Origin: Granulicella sp. 5B5
GTDB lineage: Bacteria; Acidobacteriota; Terriglobia; Terriglobales; Acidobacteriaceae
NCBI RefSeq assembly: GCF_014083945.1
Contig: NZ_CP046444.1
Span: 3,162,001-3,226,000, forward strand
DNA: 64,000 nucleotides
Reading direction: 5' to 3'
Shown here: positions 57,845 through 64,000 of the stretch, one piece after another
How the letters are laid out: each line of letters opens with the position of its first letter
Position numbering within the stretch: the stretch's first letter is position 1
The notes under the pieces: generated by a model
Database searches by the model: none
Told to the model about the DNA's origin: nothing
What the model saw: the letters and a program-made list of their open reading frames with translations, nothing else
Program-made: the position numbers and the translations under genes

Positions 57845-58639
57845 ATGAGGACGCTCGCCACCGAAGGGATTGCGAAGTCATACGCTGGCCGTCAGGTTGT
57901 GCGAGACGTATCCATTCGCATCACGCAAGGAGAGGTGGTTGGCCTGTTGGGTCCTAACGGAGCCGGCAAGACCACCAGCTTCTATATGATCGTGGGTCTG
58001 GTGCGGCCCGATGGCGGCCGGGTGGTAACAGACGGCATCGACATCACTCACACGCCGATGTATCTTCGTGCCCGCGAGCATGGCATTAGCTATCTGCCGC
58101 AGGAGCCATCCGTCTTTCGCAAGCTCTCCGTGGAAGAGAACATCCTGGCAGTGCTGGAGACACAGCAACTCACATGGGAAGCGCGCCGCAAGCGCAGCGA
58201 AAACCTCATCGCGCAGCTCAATCTAGGGCACGTTCGCAAGACCCCGGGATACGCACTCTCCGGTGGTGAGCGTCGCCGTGTCGAGATTGCCCGCTGTCTC
58301 GCCATCGGTCCCGCCTTCATCCTGCTCGATGAGCCCTTCTCTGGCATCGATCCGATCGCCGTACTGGAGCTGCAGCAGATTATCTTCGACCTTAAGGCAT
58401 CGGGCATCGGTGTACTCATCACTGACCACAACGTCCGTGAGACGCTCTCTGTCACCGACCGCGCCTACATCGTCAACGAAGGCAGCATCTTTCGGACCGG
58501 AACGCCCGGCGAGCTAGGTCGTGATCCGGAGGTCAAGCGAATCTACCTCGGCGAAAATTTCACCTTCGGCAAGCCCACCCAACCGACCAAGGGGAACCTG
58601 CCCCACGATGCCCAAAACGGCCCCGCTGAGGATCACTGA
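57845..58639 (+). CDS. lptB: LPS export ABC transporter ATP-binding protein LptB
   Basis: ATG 57845 ([23 protein letters not shown]) gives 264 residues. Walker [10 protein letters not shown], signature [16 protein letters not shown] and Walker [17 protein letters not shown] are intact, with the LptB-typical [18 protein letters not shown]. It powers lipopolysaccharide extraction with LptFG, which are not in the window. It precedes rpoN, as in proteobacteria. The C-terminus is about 20 residues longer than usual. Confidence 0.96.
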   Translation: MRTLATEGIAKSYAGRQVVRDVSIRITQGEVVGLLGPNGAGKTTSFYMIVGLVRPDGGRVVTDGIDITHTPMYLRAREHGISYLPQEPSVFRKLSVEENILAVLETQQLTWEARRKRSENLIAQLNLGHVRKTPGYALSGGERRRVEIARCLAIGPAFILLDEPFSGIDPIAVLELQQIIFDLKASGIGVLITDHNVRETLSVTDRAYIVNEGSIFRTGTPGELGRDPEVKRIYLGENFTFGKPTQPTKGNLPHDAQNGPAEDH

Positions 58640-58767
58640 GCCTGGCTTCGGGAAGTTCGCAGGACCTTGGCCGGAGTAGACTGGCATCGTACGTGCTCGA
58701 TGGGCCATCCCTCTCTGGTGCGCACACGTCCGTCGGCTCTCCCCTGCGGATGCGATGAGGTTAGAAA

Positions 58768-60300
58768 CTGCTGCAACCACGCCTTTCCGTAAAACTCGCG
58801 CAGCGCCAGGTACTTACTCCGGGTCTGGTGCAGATGGTCAGTGTGCTTGCGCTCAACAAGCTTGAGCTCAAAGAGATGCTCAACGGCGAGCTCATTGAAA
58901 ATCCTGTTCTCGAAGAGATCGACGAATCCTCGGAGACTCTCGAAGAGCTCTCCACGCGCGAGGCGGAGTCCGAGCGCAGCGCGGAGGACATCAGTCACGA
59001 CGCGCCTGACTCGGCCAACGCCTTCGATGAAGTCGACTTCGGGTCCTACTTTCAGGAGTTCCTCGATCCCGGCTACCGCACCGCTTCTACCTTTGAGGAC
59101 TCGGACAAGCCCTCGTTCGAGCACTTCCTCGCCGCGCCCAGCAACCTCTCCGATCACCTGCTCTGGCAGTTGGGGGCGCTCCCGCTGGCACCCCGGCTGC
59201 GTTTCAGCGTCGAGATCATCATCGGTAACCTGAACGAGGATGGCTATCTGACCGCGAGTGATGAAGAACTGGCCGAGGCGCTGCGCTCCGAGTTTGCAGA
59301 TGCATCACTCTCGCCCGATGAGATCACGCACCTTCTTGCAAAGGCCGGGGATGTTATGGCACAGCTTGACCCCATAGGCATCGGCGCGCGCGATCTGCAT
59401 GAGTGCCTGATACGGCAGCTAAACGCACAGCGCAGTGAGTGGACTCGCAGCGAGCTCCGCCGTCAGCAGGCCGAAAACGTCACGCCAGAGCCGCCGCTCC
59501 TTCTGGACCTCGCCGCCCAGATCGTTGAATCACATCTCCAGCTTCTGCAGCGCAAGGATGTTCGCGAACTGGTTCGTCTGCTGCGCCGTTCCACTGACGA
59601 GGTCAATGCAGCGATCGGTATCATCCGGCGGCTCGATCCGCGTCCAGGCCAGCGCTACAACCAGGCTTCCACCCGTCTCATCGAGCCTGATGTTGCCTTC
59701 GTCAAACGCGACGACGAGTACGTCGTTGTGATGAACGAGGAGGACCTGCCTTCGCTTCGGCTCAACGCTGTCTATCGCCGCATGTTGCGAGACCGCGACC
59801 TCGAGAAGGATGTCCGCGAATATGTCAAAGACCGATATAAGTCGGCCATCCAGCTTCTTCGCAACATCGAACAGCGAAAAAATACCATCGTACGCACGTG
59901 CGAGGCCATCATCCGCCGTCAGCACGATTTTCTTGAGCGCGGCGTGGAAGCCCTTCATCCCATGATGATTAAGGAGGTCGCTGAGGAGATTGGCGTCCAT
60001 CCTTCCACCGTCAGTCGGGCAGTTGCCAATAAATATGTACACACCGCACAGGGTGTTTATGAGTTACGATTCTTTTTCTCCGAGGGAGTTAATGGCCCCG
60101 AAGGAGGAGATCTTCCCCTGATGCTCCTCAAGCGCAAGGTGAAGAAGCTGATCGAAGAGGAGGACCCTCGCAAGCCGCTTACCGACGATCGTCTGGTCGC
60201 GGAGTTACTGCGACAGGGCATCCAGGTCAACCGGCGCACCGTCGCCAAATACCGCGAAGACATGCACATTCCAAGTACGCACCAGCGCCGGCAACGATAG
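58768..60300 (+). CDS. rpoN: RNA polymerase sigma-54 factor RpoN, apparently starting at CTG
   Basis: The protein has region I (QRQVLTPGLVQMVSVLALNKLELKEML), an acidic region II, the core-binding domain, an HTH (VAEEIGVHPSTVSRAVANKY) and the RpoN box (RRTVAKYRE). The conserved region I begins LLQPRLSVKLAQ, encoded from CTG 58768 and 58771. The frame has a TAG at 58762 and no ATG, GTG or TTG before GTG 58822. A gagg site is 7 bases before 58768, so CTG initiation is the best fit. The alternative starts at 58822 or 58828 would remove residues needed for activator response. Length from CTG is 510. Confidence 0.9.
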   Translation: MLQPRLSVKLAQRQVLTPGLVQMVSVLALNKLELKEMLNGELIENPVLEEIDESSETLEELSTREAESERSAEDISHDAPDSANAFDEVDFGSYFQEFLDPGYRTASTFEDSDKPSFEHFLAAPSNLSDHLLWQLGALPLAPRLRFSVEIIIGNLNEDGYLTASDEELAEALRSEFADASLSPDEITHLLAKAGDVMAQLDPIGIGARDLHECLIRQLNAQRSEWTRSELRRQQAENVTPEPPLLLDLAAQIVESHLQLLQRKDVRELVRLLRRSTDEVNAAIGIIRRLDPRPGQRYNQASTRLIEPDVAFVKRDDEYVVVMNEEDLPSLRLNAVYRRMLRDRDLEKDVREYVKDRYKSAIQLLRNIEQRKNTIVRTCEAIIRRQHDFLERGVEALHPMMIKEVAEEIGVHPSTVSRAVANKYVHTAQGVYELRFFFSEGVNGPEGGDLPLMLLKRKVKKLIEEEDPRKPLTDDRLVAELLRQGIQVNRRTVAKYREDMHIPSTHQRRQR

Positions 60301-60336
60301 CCACGCTCAGGTTGGCGCAAGCCACGCACCTCCGTT

Positions 60337-60352
60337 TGGCGTATCGATTGCT
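60337..60352 (+). promoter_or_regulatory. Candidate sigma-54 promoter upstream of hpf
   Basis: tggcgtatcgattgct has GG at 60338-60339 and GC at 60350-60351 with exactly 10 bases between, the invariant -24/-12 spacing, and TTGC matches the -12 element. It lies between rpoN and hpf, 102 bases before the hpf start. No enhancer site is identified. Confidence 0.5.
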
Positions 60353-60453
60353 CACGGCAACCCTCCTTTCTCCTTCACGTCTAACGAGTCAGGGAGGTGG
60401 AAAGGGAACCGGAAAGCAGCGAAGCAAACAACCGTCAAAATAAGGAGCATCGC

Positions 60454-60777
60454 ATGAACATTGAGTTCACCGGACGTCGCACTGTAGTCACTGCAAAACT
60501 TCGTACGCAGGCGGAAGAGGCTCTGGCCGCCATTGCGCGTGTCACCAATCGATGCACCAACGCGCACATCATCCTCACTGAGGACAAATACCGCAAGATC
60601 GCCGAGGTCTCCGTTCAATGCCGCGGCGATGTTCATGTTGCCACTGCTCAATCGACCTCCATGGAGACGGCCCTGCACGACGCTCTCGCAAAGGTGGAGC
60701 AGCAAGCCATCCGTAACAAGGAACGCTTCTCCACGGTACGCGATCATCCGCGCCCCATCGCGGTTCCAACGCTGTAA
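60454..60777 (+). CDS. hpf: Ribosome hibernation promoting factor (HPF/RaiA)
   Basis: ATG 60454 with aaggag gives 107 residues of the short HPF/YfiA fold (MNIEFTGRRTVVTAKLRTQAEEALAAI...ALHDALAKVEQQAIRNKERF). It binds the 30S subunit and dimerises or silences ribosomes in stationary phase. It occupies the classic rpoN-hpf position. A candidate sigma-54 promoter lies ahead of it, and an 18-bp hairpin follows. Confidence 0.94.
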   Translation: MNIEFTGRRTVVTAKLRTQAEEALAAIARVTNRCTNAHIILTEDKYRKIAEVSVQCRGDVHVATAQSTSMETALHDALAKVEQQAIRNKERFSTVRDHPRPIAVPTL

Positions 60778-60788
60778 CCGTGCGGTCA

Positions 60789-60829
60789 CGCAGGCGGGAT
60801 TGAGATGTGAAACATCTCTCCCGCCTGCG
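60789..60829. terminator. Long hairpin between hpf and rapZ
   Basis: Arms cgcaggcggga (60789-60799) and tcccgcctgcg (60819-60829) are continued inside, after a 2-base bulge, by gagatgt (60802-60808) and acatctc (60812-60818). That gives 18 bp in all around loop gaa. There is no U tract, so it could also attenuate or protect the hpf transcript. Confidence 0.6.
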
Positions 60830-60888
60830 CCGTCTCAAAGAGGAAGAAGCTGGCATCCCTCGTTTGACCTCAGGTCTATACTTTCCGC

Positions 60889-61803
60889 ATGGCTCCCGCT
60901 GTACGTTCCCGAAAGACGAAGTCTGTTGCGCTCTCTAAACCGGCTCCTCGTGAGCTGGTGATCCTGACGGGGCTTTCCGGTGCCGGAAAGGCCTCCGCCC
61001 TCAAGGCGTTTGAAGATCTCGGCTTTTACTCCGTAGACAACCTCCCGCTCGACCTTATCCCTCGTTTCGCTGACCTCGTCGCAAAGTCGGCTGAGATCAC
61101 GCACGCTGCGCTTGTCGTCGATGTCCGCGAGGGTAGCCGCCTACACCGCTTTCCGTCGATCCTCAGCAAGGTGCGCAAGGTGCTTCCCACGCGCGTCGTC
61201 TTTCTCGAAGCCAACGACGATGCGTTGATCCGCCGCTTCTCCGAAACACGCAGGCCCCACCCGCTTGGTCGTGACGAAACTGTTGTCAGCTCCATCCGTG
61301 CCGAGCGTAAACGGCTTGATCCGGTCCGTAACGTGGCGGACATTCTGCTCGACACAACGCGCTTCAACGTCCACGAACTCCGCGCCCACATCAACGCGCA
61401 GTTCAGCCACGGCGAAGGCAAGGCCGAGCGCAACCTCACCATCTCGGTGAACAGCTTCGGATTCAAGAACGGTGTCCCCACGGATGCCGATCTTGTCTTT
61501 GACGTCCGCTTCCTGCCCAACCCACACTTCATTCCGGAGTTCCGCAAGCTCACGGGCAAGCATCCCCGCGTTGCCAAATACATCCGGCAGTTCCCGCAGA
61601 CGGCTGAGTTTCTCGACAAGGTGACCGAGATGCTCACCTTTCTCCTGCCGCACTACATCCACGAAGGCAAGAGCTATCTCACCATCGGCATTGGCTGCAC
61701 GGGCGGCCAACACCGGTCGGTCATGATCGCCGAGGAGCTAAAGAAGCGTCTCTCCGCAGCCGGCTATCGTGCCAAGAGTTCCCACCGCGACATGCCGCGA
61801 TGA
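60889..61803 (+). CDS. rapZ: RapZ-like RNase adapter / P-loop nucleotide-binding protein
   Basis: This 304-residue protein has a P-loop GLSGAGKASALKAFEDLGFYSVDNLP, a Walker B-like ALVVDVREG and the C-terminal domain with IGIGCTGGQHRSVMIAEEL, which in E. coli RapZ binds GlmZ RNA and glucosamine-6-phosphate. The P-loop Ser/Thr after Lys is Ala here (GKAS). An N-terminal basic stretch (RSRKTKSVALSK) precedes it. The stop codon overlaps the ATG of the ABC transporter. Confidence 0.94.
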   Translation: MAPAVRSRKTKSVALSKPAPRELVILTGLSGAGKASALKAFEDLGFYSVDNLPLDLIPRFADLVAKSAEITHAALVVDVREGSRLHRFPSILSKVRKVLPTRVVFLEANDDALIRRFSETRRPHPLGRDETVVSSIRAERKRLDPVRNVADILLDTTRFNVHELRAHINAQFSHGEGKAERNLTISVNSFGFKNGVPTDADLVFDVRFLPNPHFIPEFRKLTGKHPRVAKYIRQFPQTAEFLDKVTEMLTFLLPHYIHEGKSYLTIGIGCTGGQHRSVMIAEELKKRLSAAGYRAKSSHRDMPR

Positions 61804-63740
61804 CGGAGCCAGGCCTCGATCCAGCGCGTACACTATCCCATGATGCAAGACTTCTCCCACTGCCGGTGCCCGCGATGAAACGCATACTCCGCCTGCTCGG
61901 ATACATGCGGCCGTACCTGCTCTACACGTTCGCGTCGATCCTGCTTATGGGCGTCTTTGCGGCGATGGCGGCGCTCCGCGTACTGCTCATCAAGCCCATC
62001 ATCGACAACGTGCTCAGTGCCAAGGCCTCACCCGATCAGGTGCTGGTTTTCACCATCCCACACACGCATCACATCATCAATCTGCAGTTCCTTATACCGA
62101 AGCACTTCCACAATGCGTGGACGGTCGTCGCTGTCGCGCTTATCGGTTCGGCCATCATCAAGTCGTTCTGTGACTACTTCGGAACGCTCTTCGCCAACAA
62201 GGCCGGCTTCGGCCTCATCACCGATCTTCGCAACGACCTCTACGATTCCATCCTCGGCCGCTCCACGGCGTTCTTTCAGCGACACTCCTCGGGCACACTC
62301 ATCTCCACGCTCATCAACGATATCGAGCGTGTGCAGACGGCCATGGCAACCGTGCTCATCGACTTCCTGCAGCAGTTCTTCACCATGGTCGTCATGATCG
62401 GTGTCGTCATCATCACAGGCGGAGCCATGGCCTGGATACTGATTGTCTTCGTGCCGGTCATCATCCTCTCCTCGCGCAAGGTTGGCCGCGATGTTCGCCG
62501 CACCACGCGTCGCGGACAGGACAAACTCGCCGAGATCCAGAACATTGTGCAGGAGACCATCTCCGGCCACGGCATCGTCAAGGTCTTCGGCACCGAGCCC
62601 CTGGAGATGGCGCGCTTCCGCCGCGCAGCCGACCGCCTCCTCAGCGCCAACCTCCGCTCCGTCGCGGTGCAGGCCATCTCATCGCCGCTCATGGATGCCC
62701 TCGGCGCAGTCCTGCTCGCTCTGCTGCTCTTCATCGGGCGCAACGTCATCCAGCACGGCGTCACCCCGGGTGTCTTCATCACCTTCCTCGGCGCGGTCAT
62801 CATGCTTTACGACCCCGTCCGACGCATGCCTACCTACTACAACAGCTTCCAGCAGGCCGTCGGCGCCAGTGAAGACGTCTTCAAGTTCATCGACGCGCAG
62901 GACGAGGTCCGCGAACGCCGTGGAGCCCGCGCACTCAAGTCCTTCGACGGGCGCATCGAGTTCCGCGACGTGCGCTTCGCCTACGAGCGTGACGGCCACT
63001 CCAAAGAGGTTCTCCACGGCATATCCCTAACGCTCAACCGCGGCGAAGTCCTCGCTCTCGTCGGCCCCAGCGGTGCAGGGAAGTCAACCCTCGTCAATCT
63101 GCTGCCCCGCTTTTACGACGTTACCGAGGGGGCGATCCTGCTCGACAAGCACGATGTCCGCGACCTTACGCTCGCTTCACTTCGCAAGCAGATCGGCAAG
63201 GTCACGCAGGAGACTGTTCTCTTCAACGACACCGTTCGTAACAACATCGCCTACGGCCAGCCCGACGCACCGATGACTGTCGTTGAAGAGGCCGCAAAGG
63301 CGGCCCTCGCGCACGACTTCATCCTGCGGCTCCCGCAAGGGTACGACACTCCCATCGGCGAACGCGGCGCGCGTCTCTCCGGCGGCGAGCGGCAACGTAT
63401 CGCCATCGCCCGCGCCCTGCTCAAAAATGCGCCCATCCTCATCCTCGACGAGGCCACCAGCTCACTCGACACCGAAAGCGAAGCCGCCGTTCAGGCGGCC
63501 CTCGCCAATCTCATTGAAGGCCGCACTGTCCTCGTCATTGCGCACCGTCTCTCCACCGTGCGCCGTGCCGACCGCATCGCCGTCATGGAGAGCGGAACCA
63601 TCACCGAGCTTGGCACGCACGATCAGCTCCTCGCTCTCGGCGGCACCTACTCGCGCCTCTACAACCTGCAGTTTGGTGCACTCGACCCCATCGATGCCGA
63701 CGCGCTTCCACCGCTCGCCGGCCAACTCACACGGAGCTAG
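61800..63740 (+). CDS. MsbA-like ABC exporter (fused permease and ATPase)
   Basis: The half-transporter has six transmembrane helices in its first 330 residues and an ATPase domain with Walker A GPSGAGKSTLVNLLPRFYD, signature LSGGERQRIAIARALL and Walker B ILILDEATSSLDTES. It is the size of MsbA or a lipid-linked exporter (646 residues from 61800). Its place after lptB-rpoN-rapZ suggests a lipid A or glycolipid flippase role. ATG 61875 (MKRILRLLGYMRPYL) is where conservation begins and is a strong alternative start; 61800 overlaps the rapZ stop. Confidence 0.92.
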   Translation: MTEPGLDPARTLSHDARLLPLPVPAMKRILRLLGYMRPYLLYTFASILLMGVFAAMAALRVLLIKPIIDNVLSAKASPDQVLVFTIPHTHHIINLQFLIPKHFHNAWTVVAVALIGSAIIKSFCDYFGTLFANKAGFGLITDLRNDLYDSILGRSTAFFQRHSSGTLISTLINDIERVQTAMATVLIDFLQQFFTMVVMIGVVIITGGAMAWILIVFVPVIILSSRKVGRDVRRTTRRGQDKLAEIQNIVQETISGHGIVKVFGTEPLEMARFRRAADRLLSANLRSVAVQAISSPLMDALGAVLLALLLFIGRNVIQHGVTPGVFITFLGAVIMLYDPVRRMPTYYNSFQQAVGASEDVFKFIDAQDEVRERRGARALKSFDGRIEFRDVRFAYERDGHSKEVLHGISLTLNRGEVLALVGPSGAGKSTLVNLLPRFYDVTEGAILLDKHDVRDLTLASLRKQIGKVTQETVLFNDTVRNNIAYGQPDAPMTVVEEAAKAALAHDFILRLPQGYDTPIGERGARLSGGERQRIAIARALLKNAPILILDEATSSLDTESEAAVQAALANLIEGRTVLVIAHRLSTVRRADRIAVMESGTITELGTHDQLLALGGTYSRLYNLQFGALDPIDADALPPLAGQLTRS

Positions 63741-63786
63741 CGTGCACGTATCCTCGCCCCGGCTCGGGTTACACTGACCTCATCTC

Positions 63787-64000
63787 ATGGCCGGCATCCT
63801 CTTCATCATCTCGGCGCCCAGCGGCTCGGGCAAATCTACGCTCGTCAGCGAGGTCCGCCGTCTCGTCTCTGGCCTCGAGTTCTCCATCTCTTACACCACC
63901 CGCGCTCCCCGTGGCTCGGAGCGGGATGGTGTTGAGTACTATTTCACCGACAAAGCTACCTTCGAACGTATGATCGCTGATGACGAGTTCCTCGAATACG
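63787..64000 (+). CDS. gmk: Guanylate kinase, N-terminal part
   Basis: The open frame from ATG 63787 runs off the right edge after 71 codons. It shows ILFIISAPSGSGKSTLVSEV with the P-loop, then SISYTTRAPRGSERDGVEYYF, the GMP-binding pattern of guanylate kinase. It phosphorylates GMP to GDP. The rest of the gene is outside the window. Confidence 0.95.
   Translation, partial: MAGILFIISAPSGSGKSTLVSEVRRLVSGLEFSISYTTRAPRGSERDGVEYYFTDKATFERMIADDEFLEY

Overview
The window looks like a chromosomal stretch of an acidobacterium of the class Terriglobia (Granulicella/Terriglobus/Edaphobacter-type). The reasons are the GC-rich coding style, two secreted von Willebrand A proteins of the acidobacterial 'VWFA-related' kind, a TonB receptor with an N-terminal carboxypeptidase-like domain, a compact lptCA-lptB-rpoN-hpf-rapZ block, and many short GC-rich palindromic repeats between and even inside genes. 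The genus is an inference; no 16S gene is present.

Positions 1 to about 9570 are accessory DNA with lower GC than the rest. They hold a membrane-anchored J-domain protein and a VWA/MIDAS protein, an AAA/DUF4143 ATPase under a palindromic operator, and a mobilisation module: a MobC-like protein, a two-TM protein, a MobF relaxase-helicase and an excisionase-like HTH protein. This segment abuts the 3' end of a tRNA-Arg(CCT), a classic integration site. The relaxase is frameshifted, the MobC-like gene has an in-frame amber codon in its apparent N-terminus, and no integrase lies at the tRNA end. I read it as a decaying integrative element whose left end lies outside the window.

From 9.6 to 25.1 kb there are housekeeping and envelope genes: a glycosyltransferase, a quinone oxidoreductase, a DUF1223 protein, a B12-binding radical SAM protein followed by a cobalamin riboswitch and a BtuB-like TonB receptor, a VWFA protein, an arginine/lysine/ornithine-type decarboxylase, a DtxR-type repressor, and groES-groEL behind a textbook promoter overlapped by a CIRCE operator. 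From 25.1 to 33.6 kb lies an exopolysaccharide cluster (CpsB-type phosphatase, receiver protein, three glycosyltransferases, a WcaF-like acetyltransferase, Wza-like exporter, Wzc-like tyrosine kinase) without flippase or polymerase. From 34 to 45 kb come a divergent E1-alpha-like protein, aceE, argJ, a higBA-like toxin-antitoxin pair, thiC, a TonB protein, an M28 peptidase and mscL.

From 44.9 to 55.2 kb are a MoaD-MoaE fusion, another VWFA protein, an Hfq-like protein, an inositol monophosphatase, ferredoxin, recO, glyQ, glyS, an old yellow enzyme and two small conserved proteins. Palindromic repeat-like inserts sit in frame within the phosphatase, recO and glyQ, and the 3' part of glyS has a strikingly different base composition. 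From 55.3 kb to the end runs the envelope/sigma-54 operon: an LptC-LptA fusion, lptB, rpoN (apparently starting at CTG), a candidate sigma-54 promoter, hpf, rapZ, an MsbA-like ABC exporter and the first part of gmk.
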